Shown piece by piece: positions 47,758-58,379 of a stretch of DNA of 64,000 bases. Source of the stretch: Advenella mandrilli (lineage in GTDB: Bacteria > Pseudomonadota > Gammaproteobacteria > Burkholderiales > Burkholderiaceae_B). The notes under the pieces are model-generated. The model was not told the DNA's origin. It ran no database searches and was given only the letters and a program-made list of their open reading frames with translations. Position 1 is the first letter of the stretch, and the number at the start of each line of letters is the position of its first letter. Location of the stretch: NCBI RefSeq assembly GCF_016595155.1, contig NZ_JAENGP010000003.1, positions 124,001 through 188,000 on the forward strand, written 5' to 3'. The position numbers and the translations under genes are program-made.

Positions 47758-48393
47758 TTAATCTTTCTGCCGGGTGCCAAAAATCCGGTCGCCGGCATCA
47801 CCCAGCCCGGGAATGATATAACCGTTTTCATTCAGGCCCTCATCAACCGAAGCCGTGTAAATATCCACATCAGGATGCAGGCTGAGCACCTTTTCAATCC
47901 CCACAGGGGCCGCCACCAATACCAAGGCACGTATTTCACGGCAACCAGCCGCCTTCAGCATGTCGATGGTTGCCACCATAGAACCGCCAGTGGCCAACAT
48001 GGGGTCGATAATCAGGGCAATTCGCTGATCCAGGTCATCCACCAGTTTTTTCAGATAGGTCGCGGCTTCAAGAGTTTCTTCATTGCGGGCAATCCCAACC
48101 GCACTCACCTTGGCGCCAGGCACCAGTGTCAGTACCCCTTCGAGCATGCCAATACCGGCACGCAAAATGGGCACCACGGTTACTTTCTTGCCGGCGATTT
48201 TTTCTACCACAACATTACCGCACCACCCCTTGATGGTGGTATTTTCAAGCGGAAAGTCTTTAGTGGCCTCATAGGTGAGCAATGCTGAAATTTCCTGGGC
48301 CAGTTCGCGAAAACTTTTTGTACTCAGCTCTACACTGCGCATAATGCCCAATTTATGTCTGATAAGGGGGTGCCGGATCTCGTGGATGGCCAT
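47758..48393 (-). CDS. upp: Uracil phosphoribosyltransferase
   Basis: A 211-residue pyrimidine salvage enzyme that makes UMP from uracil and PRPP. The PRPP loop is [11 protein letters not shown], and the uracil-binding end reads [20 protein letters not shown], both diagnostic. The start at 48393 is chosen because GGAG lies seven bases upstream; the frame extends 60 bases earlier without support. The length equals the family norm. Confidence 0.97.
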   Translation of the reverse strand: MAIHEIRHPLIRHKLGIMRSVELSTKSFRELAQEISALLTYEATKDFPLENTTIKGWCGNVVVEKIAGKKVTVVPILRAGIGMLEGVLTLVPGAKVSAVGIARNEETLEAATYLKKLVDDLDQRIALIIDPMLATGGSMVATIDMLKAAGCREIRALVLVAAPVGIEKVLSLHPDVDIYTASVDEGLNENGYIIPGLGDAGDRIFGTRQKD

Positions 48394-48583
48394 AATTTCT
48401 CCGATGGATTCACAATACAATATAGTCAGTTTGCCAGCATTGGGAATGGGCATAACTTACCTGATCCATTCATTTCAATGGCACAGGATTAAACTGGCTT
48501 TATAATAACCCTTTCCCCGGCAACAACCATGCCGAAATGATAATACGCCCTCCGATATTTTTCCAATTACCTTTGCTGTTTTC

Positions 48584-49642
48584 ATGTATCAGACCAACAA
48601 TACGCTCACTGTTGCCGACTTCAATTATGAGTTGCCACAAGCGCTTATCGCCCAGACACCCCCAGCCTCTCGCGGGCAAAGCCGCCTGTTGCATATCGAC
48701 CCGCAGGACCAGTTACACGACCTTGCCTTTGCCGATATCGTAAATTTGCTAAAACCCAACGACCTGCTTGTTTTTAACAACACCAAGGTCATCAAGGCAC
48801 GCCTGCACGGACAAAAACAAAGCGGGGGCAAAATAGAAGCCTTAATCGAGCGCATTACCGAGCCCACCCGTGCCCTGGCCCATATCAAATCCAGCAAATC
48901 ACCCAAGGCAGGTACCCGTCTGGTGTTTGAAAATGCCTTCGAGGCGGAAGTGCTGGGCCGCGAGGGTGAGTTGTTTGATCTTCGCTTCCCCAGCCATGTG
49001 CTGGACTTGCTGGATCAATACGGCGCCACACCCTTGCCACCGTATATCCAGCACGATGCCGATGCCTCCGATGACCAGCGATACCAAACGGTATACGCCC
49101 AGGAGCCCGGCGCGGTAGCCGCCCCGACCGCGGGCCTGCATTTTGATGATGCGCTGCTACAGCAAATAAAAGCAGCAGGCATTAACACTGCTTTTGTGAC
49201 CCTGCACGTGGGCGCGGGCACCTTTCAGCCGGTGCGGGCAGAACAACTCAAAGACCACATTATGCATGCCGAATGGTATACCGTTGGACAGGAAACCGTA
49301 AATGCCATTTTACAAACCCGCGCCAAAGGCGGACGCGTCATTGCCGTAGGCACCACCAGCGTGCGGGCACTGGAATCGGCCGCCCGTCAAGGCGGCCTTG
49401 CCGGACCAAAATGTCCGCTTGCCCATTCTGACGATACCCGCCTGTTCATTACCCCAGGCTACGAATTCCAGGTCATCGACGGGCTCCTGACCAACTTTCA
49501 TTTGCCCCAGTCCACCCTGCTCATGCTGGTTTCGGCACTGTGCGGCCTTGACACCATGCGCAAAGCCTATCAACATGCCATCGGTCAACAATACCGTTTT
49601 TTCAGCTATGGCGACGCCATGTTCATCGCGCCCCGCGCCTGA
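48584..49642 (+). CDS. queA: S-adenosylmethionine:tRNA ribosyltransferase-isomerase
   Basis: A 352-residue enzyme that adds the epoxycyclopentane ring from SAM to preQ1 at position 34 of tRNA. The N-terminal DFNYELPQALIAQTPPASRG and the LLVFNNTKVIKARL segment are diagnostic, followed by PTAGLHFDDALL, THVGAGTFQPV-type FVTLHVGAGTFQPV and SYGDAMFI at the end. tgt follows 49 bases downstream. Together with queC, queD and queE at 6.6-8.4 kb, the window covers much of queuosine synthesis; queF and queG are not here. Confidence 0.97.
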   Translation: MYQTNNTLTVADFNYELPQALIAQTPPASRGQSRLLHIDPQDQLHDLAFADIVNLLKPNDLLVFNNTKVIKARLHGQKQSGGKIEALIERITEPTRALAHIKSSKSPKAGTRLVFENAFEAEVLGREGELFDLRFPSHVLDLLDQYGATPLPPYIQHDADASDDQRYQTVYAQEPGAVAAPTAGLHFDDALLQQIKAAGINTAFVTLHVGAGTFQPVRAEQLKDHIMHAEWYTVGQETVNAILQTRAKGGRVIAVGTTSVRALESAARQGGLAGPKCPLAHSDDTRLFITPGYEFQVIDGLLTNFHLPQSTLLMLVSALCGLDTMRKAYQHAIGQQYRFFSYGDAMFIAPRA

Positions 49643-49685
49643 ACGCGGCACAGCCCGCTACCCCGATCAAAATTATTTATATTGA

Positions 49686-50831
<1,146 letters not shown>

Positions 50832-50883
50832 TCAAGTTCCGCTACAATATCCCGTTAATATAATTATTTTTTGGAGTTCCCCT

Positions 50884-51231
50884 ATGTTGGTAACAGATTT
50901 ATCACACGTTATTATTGCTCAAGCCGCCCCCGAGGGTGCCGCTGGCGGATTGGTTAGCTTCCTGCCAATCATCCTCATGTTTGTGGTGCTGTATTTCATG
51001 ATGATCCGCCCACAAATGAAACGTCAGAAAGAACACAAAGCCATGGTCGAAGCGCTGGCCAAAGGCGACGAAATCATTACTTCAGGCGGCATGCTGGGTA
51101 AAGTCAGCAAAGTAACCGATAACTACATTACCATTGAAGTGTCTGATCTGGCTGAAAAACCGGTAGAAGTCCTGTTGCAGCGCGGTGCCGTTACCAACAT
51201 CCTGCCCAAAGGCACCATCAAATCACTGTAA
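50884..51231 (+). CDS. yajC: Preprotein translocase accessory subunit YajC
   Basis: A 115-residue protein with one N-terminal membrane helix (about 22-42, LVSFLPIILMFVVLYFMMI) followed by RPQMKRQKEHKAMVEALAKGDEI and the ITSGGMLGKV beta domain. It associates with SecDF-YidC at the inner membrane. The start at 50884 follows TTTGGAG seven bases upstream. A terminator-like hairpin follows before secD. Confidence 0.96.
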   Translation: MLVTDLSHVIIAQAAPEGAAGGLVSFLPIILMFVVLYFMMIRPQMKRQKEHKAMVEALAKGDEIITSGGMLGKVSKVTDNYITIEVSDLAEKPVEVLLQRGAVTNILPKGTIKSL

Positions 51232-51240
51232 GGTTGCCCT

Positions 51241-51270
51241 GCCCTTAAGTTTTAAGGGCTTTCTTTTTTT
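51241..51270 (+). terminator. Terminator or attenuator between yajC and secD
   Basis: An eight-base-pair stem GCCCTTAA/TTAAGGGC (51241-51248 with 51252-51259) closes on a three-base loop and is followed by a T-rich tract (51260-51270). It lies ten bases after the yajC stop and 27 bases before secD, so it probably lowers read-through into secD unless relieved. Confidence 0.75.
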
Positions 51271-51296
51271 AATTAACACATTTTTACGGCTACGGC

Positions 51297-53171
51297 ATGA
51301 ACCGCTATCCTCTCTGGAAATACCTAATGGTACTGGTTGCGTTGGTAATCGGTATTGTTTACACCATCCCGAACTTTTTCGGGGAATCGCCTGCTGTTCA
51401 GGTTTCTAGCGCAAACGTTACACTCAAGGTCGATCAACAGCTGTTAAGCCGCGTTGACAACATCCTTAAACAAAATAACATTCCCTACACTGGCTCTTAT
51501 TTTCAGCAAAATGGTCCAGTTGGCACTATCCGCATCCGCTTCGAGTCCACCGACAACCAGCTCAAGGCCAAAGACATCCTTGAGCGTAGCCTGAATACCA
51601 ATACACAAGAGGCCGATTATACGGTTGCCCTGAACCTGCTGTCCGGGTCGCCCGACTGGCTAACCCGTTTGGGGGCAAATCCGATGTACCTGGGTCTTGA
51701 CTTGCGTGGTGGCGTCCACTTCCTGCTGCAGGTTGACATGAAAGGCGCACTGGAATCCCGCTATGACACCCTGACCACCGATATTCGCAGCATTCTTCGC
51801 GACCAGAAAATAAACGTCGAGTCCGTCAACAAGGTCGGATCCACCATTGTATCCACCTTTGCCTCTGATGCCGACCGCAGCAAAGCCATTGGCGCTTTCC
51901 GCAACCGCATCAACGAACTGACCTTTACCGAATCTGGCGAAAACGGCAAATTCATCCTGACCGGACAAATCAGCCCTAACGAAATCATCCGGGTAGAACA
52001 AACCGCCCTCAAACAAAACATTCTTACCCTGCATAACCGCATCAATGAATTGGGCGTTGCCGAGCCGGTTATCCAGCAGCAGGGCAATGACCGTATCGTT
52101 GTTCAGTTGCCCGGCATTCAGGATGTCGCCAAAGCCAAGGAAATTCTTGGCCGAACCGCCACCCTGCAATTGCGCATGGTCGACGACTCCCCCGCAGCCA
52201 TGTCTGCCCTGGCCAGTGGCACGGTGCCATTCGGGCTGGAGTCTTTCAAGGACAGCGATGGACGTCCCATTCTGGTGCGCCGCCAGGTCCTGCTGACCGG
52301 TGAAAACCTGGAAAACGCACAAGCCGGCCGTAACCAGCAAACCCAGGAACCCACCGTCAACCTGACCCTGGACAATAAGGGTGCCCGCATTTTCCGCGAC
52401 ACCACCCGCGACAATATTGGCAAACGACTGGCTATTATCCTGTTTGAAAACAACCGTGGCCAAGTGGTGACCGCACCGGTGATTCGCAGTGAAATCCCCA
52501 ACGGACAGGTTGAAATTTCAGGCAGCATGACCGCCCAGCAGGCAGCCGACGTATCCCTGTTGCTGCGTGCCGGTTCACTGGCCGCGCCCATGAGCATTAT
52601 CGAGGAACGCACGATTGGCCCAAGCCTGGGTGCGGAAAACATCAAGAAAGGGTTTGACTCCACCCTGTACGGCTTCATTATGATTGCCGTGTTCATGATT
52701 ATTTACTACCACCTGTTTGGCGTTTTCTCCTCCCTGGGTCTGATATTCAACGTCTTGCTGCTGCTGGCCCTGCTTTCCATGCTGCAGGCAACCCTTACCC
52801 TGCCGGGTATTGCGGCACTGGCCCTGACCCTGGGTATGGCGATTGACGCGAACGTGCTGATCAACGAACGGATCCGCGAGGAACTGCGTGGCGGTGCCTC
52901 ACCGCAACAGGCCATCAATATCGGCTTTGACAAGGCATGGGGAACCATTCTTGACTCGAACCTGACCTCCCTGATTGTTGGCCTGACATTACTGGCTTTT
53001 GGCAGCGGTCCCATCCGTGGTTTTGCCGTGGTACATACCCTTGGCATCCTGACCTCCATGTTCTCTTCCGTGGTGGGTGTCCGTGCCCTGGTCAACCTTT
53101 GGTATGGCGGTCGTAAAAAGCTCAAGACACTGGCCATCGGTACTGTCTGGAAACCGGATGCAAAGAAATAA
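51297..53171 (+). CDS. secD: Protein translocase subunit SecD
   Basis: A 624-residue RND-type membrane protein that uses the proton gradient to pull preproteins out at the periplasmic side. The first helix (about 8-27) is followed by a large periplasmic P1 domain (about 30-450, with LGLDLRGGVHFLLQVD). Five further helices lie at about 460-610, with the family motif LTLGMAIDANVLINERIREE, whose Asp is part of the proton path. The start at 51297 has no strong Shine-Dalgarno site. secF follows. Confidence 0.97.
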   Translation: MNRYPLWKYLMVLVALVIGIVYTIPNFFGESPAVQVSSANVTLKVDQQLLSRVDNILKQNNIPYTGSYFQQNGPVGTIRIRFESTDNQLKAKDILERSLNTNTQEADYTVALNLLSGSPDWLTRLGANPMYLGLDLRGGVHFLLQVDMKGALESRYDTLTTDIRSILRDQKINVESVNKVGSTIVSTFASDADRSKAIGAFRNRINELTFTESGENGKFILTGQISPNEIIRVEQTALKQNILTLHNRINELGVAEPVIQQQGNDRIVVQLPGIQDVAKAKEILGRTATLQLRMVDDSPAAMSALASGTVPFGLESFKDSDGRPILVRRQVLLTGENLENAQAGRNQQTQEPTVNLTLDNKGARIFRDTTRDNIGKRLAIILFENNRGQVVTAPVIRSEIPNGQVEISGSMTAQQAADVSLLLRAGSLAAPMSIIEERTIGPSLGAENIKKGFDSTLYGFIMIAVFMIIYYHLFGVFSSLGLIFNVLLLLALLSMLQATLTLPGIAALALTLGMAIDANVLINERIREELRGGASPQQAINIGFDKAWGTILDSNLTSLIVGLTLLAFGSGPIRGFAVVHTLGILTSMFSSVVGVRALVNLWYGGRKKLKTLAIGTVWKPDAKK

Positions 53172-53212
53172 ACCGCTTTCATCCACAAGCAAGGCTTAAC
53201 ACGAAAACAATG

Positions 53213-53237
53213 TACCTGAACCCTGGCGGTTCGGGTA
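53213..53237 (+). promoter_or_regulatory. Intercistronic hairpin before the secF ribosome site
   Basis: A ten-base-pair hairpin with a T-G wobble, TACCTGAACC/GGTTCGGGTA (53213-53222 with 53228-53237) around a five-base loop. It ends two bases before the AGGA of secF and has no T-run, so it is not a typical terminator. It could tune secF translation or stabilise the transcript. Confidence 0.45.
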
Positions 53238-53249
53238 TCAGGAATTAAA

Positions 53250-54191
53250 ATGGAATTATTCAGAATCCGTAAAACCATACCGTTCATGAAGTATGCGCCG
53301 ATCCTTAACGCGATCAGTGCCATTACGTTCATACTGGCGGTATTTTTCATCGTTACCCGCGGTTTTCACCTATCTATTGAATTTACCGGTGGTACGGTGA
53401 TGGAAGTCAATTACCAACAGCCAGCCGAACTGGACTCCATCCGCAATTCGGTAACTTCTTTGGGCTATACCGACTACCAGGTACAAAATTTTGGCACCTC
53501 GCAAGACGTCATGATTCGCCTTCCCATCCAGGAGGGCGTCTCGTCGGCCGAGCAAAGTGAAAAAGTCATGCAGGTTCTGCAACAGGCAGACCCCAATGCC
53601 GAACTGCGCCGGGTTGAGTTTGTTGGCCCACAGGTGGGTAGCGAACTGTTCAGCAACGGCCTGAAGGCATTTTTCTTTGTGATCCTGGGCATTATTGTGT
53701 ACCTGGGTTTCCGCTTTGAATGGAAGTTCGCCATTGCCGGCATGATTGCCAACCTGCACGATGTGGTCATTATCCTGGGCTTTTTTGCCTTTTTCCAATG
53801 GGAGTTCTCTTTACCCGTACTGGCCGGTGTGCTGGCAGTACTTGGCTACTCTGTCAACGAATCGGTGGTTATCATGGACCGGATCCGTGAAAACTTCCGT
53901 AAACAGCGCAAAACCACGGTTCGTGAAGTCATTGACAGCTCCATTACCCAAACCATCTCCCGAACCATTATTACTCACGGTTCTACCCAGATGATGGTGT
54001 TGTCCATGTTCTTTTTTGGTGGCCCAACCCTGCATTATTTTTCGCTGGCCTTAACCATCGGGATCTGGTTTGGCATTTATTCCTCGGTTTTCGTGGCCGC
54101 TTCCCTTGCCATGTGGCTGGGTGTCAAGCGTGAAGACATGATCAAAGCGCCCAAAAAAGAAGACCCTGCCACCGAAATCATCGAAGGTTAA
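53250..54191 (+). CDS. secF: Protein translocase subunit SecF
   Basis: A 313-residue partner of SecD with six membrane helices. The first helix at about 18-38 is followed by the short periplasmic domain (IEFTGGTVMEVNYQQPAEL) and the VFVGPQVG-like EFVGPQVGSELFSNG. The later segment YSVNESVVIMDRIREN matches the SecF proton-path motif. AGGA lies about six bases before the ATG. The long hairpin at 54231 follows the stop by 39 bases. Confidence 0.97.
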   Translation: MELFRIRKTIPFMKYAPILNAISAITFILAVFFIVTRGFHLSIEFTGGTVMEVNYQQPAELDSIRNSVTSLGYTDYQVQNFGTSQDVMIRLPIQEGVSSAEQSEKVMQVLQQADPNAELRRVEFVGPQVGSELFSNGLKAFFFVILGIIVYLGFRFEWKFAIAGMIANLHDVVIILGFFAFFQWEFSLPVLAGVLAVLGYSVNESVVIMDRIRENFRKQRKTTVREVIDSSITQTISRTIITHGSTQMMVLSMFFFGGPTLHYFSLALTIGIWFGIYSSVFVAASLAMWLGVKREDMIKAPKKEDPATEIIEG

Positions 54192-54230
54192 TTCGCACGT
54201 TAAATTAAACGGGTTTAAAAAACATGACCG

Positions 54231-54281
54231 TTAAACTGCCCCCAACAGCCGGACACCACCGGTTTTTTGGGGGCAGTTTAA
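54231..54281 (+). terminator. Long hairpin after secF, possible terminator
   Basis: A perfect fifteen-base-pair stem TTAAACTGCCCCCAA/TTGGGGGCAGTTTAA (54231-54245 with 54267-54281), with a 21-base loop that contains its own small CCGG/CCGG stem followed by six T residues. The outer stem has only a poor T-tract after it, so the inner stem with its T-run may be the actual terminator. Confidence 0.6.
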
Positions 54282-54396
54282 TTTGGACTCATTTTTCAAT
54301 GTAAAAACAAACAGATAGAAAAAAGAGCGACAATAAGAGTACAATCTGCTTTTTCCTTTTTTGCCCCCGGGTTCAAACCCGCACCGGTATTCAATT

Positions 54397-55833
54397 ATGC
54401 AAGAAACAAACCTCAAACGTCCCGGCTTTAACCCCGAAGCGGTTAAACCTGCTGAATCTCCCCTATCTTCCCTGGCCGCCCCCGATGGCAGCCCCCGCAA
54501 GCTTTACATCAAGACTTTCGGCTGCCAGATGAATGAATATGACTCTGACAAAATGGCCGATGTCCTGCGTGAAAACCAGGGTCTTGAACTCACCAACGAT
54601 CCGGAAGATGCTGACGTCATCCTGTTCAACACCTGTTCAATCCGTGAAAAAGCCCAGGAAAAGGTCTTTTCAGACCTGGGGCGTGCCAATCAGCTCAAAC
54701 AGAAAAAACCAAACCTGCTCATTGGCGTAGGCGGTTGCGTGGCCAGCCAGGAAGGGGCCACCATCATTCGCCGGGCCCCCTATGTAGACGTTGTTTTCGG
54801 TCCCCAAACCCTGCACCGCCTGCCAGACCTGATTAGCAAGCGGCACGAAACCGGTCGCTCGCAGGTAGACATCAGCTTCCCCGAAATTGAAAAGTTCGAC
54901 GCCCTGCCACCGGCTCGCGTTGACGGCCCGTCGGCCTTCGTTTCCATCATGGAAGGCTGTAGCAAATACTGCAGTTTTTGCGTCGTTCCCTATACCCGTG
55001 GCGAAGAAATTTCCCGTCCGTTTGAAGACGTTTTACAAGAAGTGGCCGACCTGGCAGACCAAGGGGTAAAAGAAGTCAACCTGCTGGGCCAGAACGTCAA
55101 TGCCTATCGCGGTACCATGGGTGACAGTGGTGAAATTGCCGACTTTGCCATGCTGCTTGAGTATGTTCATGAAATCCCGGGCATTGAACGCATTCGCTAT
55201 ACCACTTCCCACCCCAAGGAAATGACCAACCGCTTAATTGAAGCGCACGGCGCCCTGCCCAAGCTGGTGCCTTTCCTGCACCTGCCCATCCAGACTGGCA
55301 GCGACCGCATCCTGGCCGCCATGAAACGAGGCTATACCGGGCTTGAGTTCAAGGCACTGGCACGCAAACTGTATGCGGCTCGCCCAGGCCTGACCCTGTC
55401 TTCCGATTTCATCGTGGGCTTTCCCGGTGAAACCGATGCCGACTTTGAAACCACCATGAAACTGATCGAAGACGTCAATTTTGATACGTCGTTTTCCTTC
55501 ATCTACTCACGCCGCCCAGGTACCCCGGCCGCCGACCTGCATGATGACACTCCCTACGACGTCAAGCTCAAGCGCCTGCAACGCCTGCAGGCCCAAATCA
55601 CCAAACAGGCCAAGGCCATCAGCCACGCCATGCTGAACACGGTTCAGCCGGTGCTGGTCGAGGGCGAATCACGCCGCGATAAAAATGAACTAACCGGACG
55701 CACCGAAAACAACCGGATCGTCAATTTTTCTGCGCCTAAACGCCTCATCGGTCAAATCGTCAATGTCCGCATTACCGATGTCTACACCAACTCGCTACGC
55801 GGCAATGTGGTCACCAGCGAGCAGGTAGACTAA
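54397..55833 (+). CDS. miaB: tRNA-2-methylthio-N6-dimethylallyladenosine synthase MiaB
   Basis: A 478-residue radical SAM methylthiotransferase acting on i6A37 of tRNAs that read codons starting with U. The N-terminal domain holds the auxiliary cluster cysteines: Cys43 ([12 protein letters not shown]), Cys80 (FNTCSIRE) and Cys114 (GVGGCVASQ). The radical SAM cluster is Cys188, Cys192 and Cys195 ([17 protein letters not shown]). A C-terminal TRAM domain ends the protein. The start at 54397 has no clear ribosome site. The stop overlaps the PhoH-like start (TAATG), so the genes are coupled. Confidence 0.97.
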   Translation: MQETNLKRPGFNPEAVKPAESPLSSLAAPDGSPRKLYIKTFGCQMNEYDSDKMADVLRENQGLELTNDPEDADVILFNTCSIREKAQEKVFSDLGRANQLKQKKPNLLIGVGGCVASQEGATIIRRAPYVDVVFGPQTLHRLPDLISKRHETGRSQVDISFPEIEKFDALPPARVDGPSAFVSIMEGCSKYCSFCVVPYTRGEEISRPFEDVLQEVADLADQGVKEVNLLGQNVNAYRGTMGDSGEIADFAMLLEYVHEIPGIERIRYTTSHPKEMTNRLIEAHGALPKLVPFLHLPIQTGSDRILAAMKRGYTGLEFKALARKLYAARPGLTLSSDFIVGFPGETDADFETTMKLIEDVNFDTSFSFIYSRRPGTPAADLHDDTPYDVKLKRLQRLQAQITKQAKAISHAMLNTVQPVLVEGESRRDKNELTGRTENNRIVNFSAPKRLIGQIVNVRITDVYTNSLRGNVVTSEQVD

Positions 55834-56858
55834 TGGCAACCAAACGCAATCAGCCGCTCATCGTCACGCTTGATGGTGACAACATGCAATTGGCCAACCT
55901 GTGCGGCCCCCTTGATGAAAACCTGCGGCAAATCGCCCAGGCCTGGGGGGTCAAACTGGGCCGTAACGGCAACCGCATTACCCTTGAAGGCGAACAGGCA
56001 CTGAAAGCGGGCAACAGCATTGAGATTTTTCACCGCCGTGCCCGCCATAAAGACCTGACCATTGACGATATCCAGCTGGGCCTGGTGGAACAGAAAGCCT
56101 CTCCGCACAAAGTGCCCCCGACCTTGTCTGCCCAACCTGAAGAACAGGACGACTTACCGCCACTGGACGATGAAAGCGACACCATTGTTTTGCGTACAAG
56201 ACGCAGCGACCTGCGACCCAGAACACCCAGTCAGCGCCAGTACCTGAATAATGTTCTGCGCAATGACATTACCTTTGGTACCGGCCCGGCCGGTACTGGC
56301 AAAACCTGGCTGGCCGTCGCCTGCGCGATTGATGCCCTGGAACGGGAAAACGTACAGCGTATTATTTTAACCCGCCCTGCCGTAGAGGCTGGCGAACGCC
56401 TGGGGTTTCTGCCCGGCGACCTGGCCCAGAAAGTAGACCCATACCTGCGCCCCTTATATGACGCGCTTTACGACCTGATGGGCTTTGAAAAAGTACAGCG
56501 TCTGTTTGAAAAGCAAACCATTGAAATCGCACCGCTGGCCTATATGCGCGGACGTACCCTGAATCATGCCTTTGTCATTCTTGACGAAGCCCAGAACACC
56601 ACGCCGGAACAAATGAAAATGTTCCTGACCCGGATTGGTTTTGGCAGCAAGGCCATTATTACGGGTGACCCGTCACAAATTGACCTGCCCAAAGGACAAA
56701 AAAGCGGCCTGTCCCATGCCCTGCAAGTTTTACAGTTGGTCGAAGGCATTGCTTTTTCCCGCTTCTCCAGCAAAGACGTGGTTCGTCACCCGCTGGTGGC
56801 GCGCATCATCGATGCCTATGATGAATCAGAGACGGCATCCAGCCTCCCTTCCCGTTAA
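55833..56858 (+). CDS. ybeZ: PhoH-like P-loop ATPase (YbeZ)
   Basis: A 341-residue protein with an N-terminal KH-like region (about 1-110) and a C-terminal P-loop domain. The Walker A is FGTGPAGTGKTWLAV, the Walker B is FVILDEAQNTT, and the sensor region GDPSQIDLPKGQKSGL follows. It is coupled to miaB by a TAATG overlap and followed by ybeY after 20 bases; YbeZ and YbeY work together in rRNA maturation and RNA decay in other bacteria. Confidence 0.95.
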   Translation: MATKRNQPLIVTLDGDNMQLANLCGPLDENLRQIAQAWGVKLGRNGNRITLEGEQALKAGNSIEIFHRRARHKDLTIDDIQLGLVEQKASPHKVPPTLSAQPEEQDDLPPLDDESDTIVLRTRRSDLRPRTPSQRQYLNNVLRNDITFGTGPAGTGKTWLAVACAIDALERENVQRIILTRPAVEAGERLGFLPGDLAQKVDPYLRPLYDALYDLMGFEKVQRLFEKQTIEIAPLAYMRGRTLNHAFVILDEAQNTTPEQMKMFLTRIGFGSKAIITGDPSQIDLPKGQKSGLSHALQVLQLVEGIAFSRFSSKDVVRHPLVARIIDAYDESETASSLPSR

Positions 56859-56878
56859 TCCCCTTACCGTTAACCATC

Positions 56879-57355
56879 ATGCCAGAACCCGTTCTTAGCT
56901 TTACCGTTCAATACGCCGTTGATGTGCCGGAACTGTCCCGCCAGCAACTGCGTGCCTGGGCTCTGAAAGCGGTTCAGGCGGCCTGCCAGGACTGTCCCGA
57001 TGCGTTCCAGCGTGCTGAACTGACCCTGCGCCTGGTAGACACCGATGAAGGCCGGTCACTCAATGCCAGTTACCGCAACAAAGATTACGCCACCAACGTC
57101 CTGACCTTTGAATATGGGGTTGACCCGGAAGGCACGGCCCACGGAGATATCATCCTGTGCCTGGATGTCCTGAAAAAAGAAGCCACCGAACAGGGCAAGC
57201 CATTCAAAAACCATGCCGCCCACCTGGTCATTCACGGCACCCTCCATGCGCTGGGCTACGACCATATCAGCAACGATGAAGCCGAACACATGGAGGCCAT
57301 GGAAATTGCCATCCTGACGCGCCTACATATCGAAAACCCTTATCTGGAACGTTAA
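56879..57355 (+). CDS. ybeY: Endoribonuclease YbeY
   Basis: A 158-residue zinc-dependent RNase needed for 16S rRNA 3'-end maturation. The zinc-binding motif HGTLHALGYDH is intact with all three His residues, and LNASYRNKDYATNVLTFEY precedes it. The length is normal. It sits between the PhoH-like gene and corC, the conserved ybeZYX order of proteobacteria. Confidence 0.97.
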   Translation: MPEPVLSFTVQYAVDVPELSRQQLRAWALKAVQAACQDCPDAFQRAELTLRLVDTDEGRSLNASYRNKDYATNVLTFEYGVDPEGTAHGDIILCLDVLKKEATEQGKPFKNHAAHLVIHGTLHALGYDHISNDEAEHMEAMEIAILTRLHIENPYLER

Positions 57356-57479
57356 TCATCCACGAAAAAAAGCACATTTAAGGGGGAAATTCAGGCATTT
57401 TCAATGAACAAGCCGATATTTCATCAAAACAGAATAATTTTGAGTTATGCTTGAATTTCCATTAACTAGACGTCCAGAG

Positions 57480-58376
57480 ATGTCAACAGACCCATACCCT
57501 CCCAGCGAGCCTGACCCAGAATCAAAGTCAGCCAAAAAATCCGCCACACGCTCTTTATTGCAGCGTTTTAAAACCCTTATAGGCCAAAGCGAGCCCGAAG
57601 ACCGTGAGGACATCCAGGAAATCCTGTGTGCCGCGCATGACAGGGAAATCCTCGATGACGACTCCTACACAATGATCCTGGGCTCCATTTCGGTGACTGA
57701 AAAAAATGTCAGTGACATCATGGTGCCCCGCTCACGCATCGACATGCTTGATGCCTCGCAATCCCTGCAAGATCTCCTGCCCATCATTATTGATACGGCA
57801 CACTCGCGCTTTCCCGTCTATGAAAACGAGCGCGACAACATTATCGGCATTTTGCTGGCCAAAGATTTACTGCGTTTTTTCAGCGACCCAAACCTGGGTA
57901 TCCGCGACCTGATCCGGCCTGCCTATTTTGTGCCCGAAACCAAAAAACTCAACCAACTATTGCGTGACTTCAAGGAAACCCGCAATCACATCGCCATCGC
58001 CATCGATGAATACGGCAGTATTACCGGCCTGATCACGATGGAAGATGTGCTTGAGCAAATTGTGGGCGACATTGAAGACGAATACGATGAAGAAGCCGAA
58101 CAAACCATTTTCCCCGAATCGGAAAACGCCTGGCGGGTCATGGCCATCACCGATATCAGCGACTTCAATCAAACCATCAACAGCCATATTCCCGAAGAGG
58201 ACTATGACACCATTGGTGGCTGGCTGGCCGCTGAACTGGATCACATCCCCCAACGTGGAGACACGCATGACCATGAAAACCTCCGGTTCCGGGTCTTGCG
58301 CGCCGATGCGCGGCGTGCCTTGTGGCTGCACGTCAAACGTTCTACGCCATCTGCAGTTTCCAACAAAGACCATTAA
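57480..58376 (+). CDS. corC: HlyC/CorC family CBS-domain protein
   Basis: A 298-residue cytoplasmic protein from ATG 57480; an in-frame ATG 33 bases upstream is equally open. After an acidic N-terminus come two CBS domains (about 58-180; IMVPRSRIDMLDA and HSRFPVYENERDNIIGILLAKDL). A CorC_HlyC transporter-associated domain forms the C-terminus (about 200-285, with DTIGGWLAAELDHIPQRGD). The family is linked to magnesium and cobalt efflux, but here the lnt neighbour points to the envelope. lnt starts three bases after the stop. Confidence 0.94.
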   Translation: MSTDPYPPSEPDPESKSAKKSATRSLLQRFKTLIGQSEPEDREDIQEILCAAHDREILDDDSYTMILGSISVTEKNVSDIMVPRSRIDMLDASQSLQDLLPIIIDTAHSRFPVYENERDNIIGILLAKDLLRFFSDPNLGIRDLIRPAYFVPETKKLNQLLRDFKETRNHIAIAIDEYGSITGLITMEDVLEQIVGDIEDEYDEEAEQTIFPESENAWRVMAITDISDFNQTINSHIPEEDYDTIGGWLAAELDHIPQRGDTHDHENLRFRVLRADARRALWLHVKRSTPSAVSNKDH

Positions 58377-58379
58377 ACC

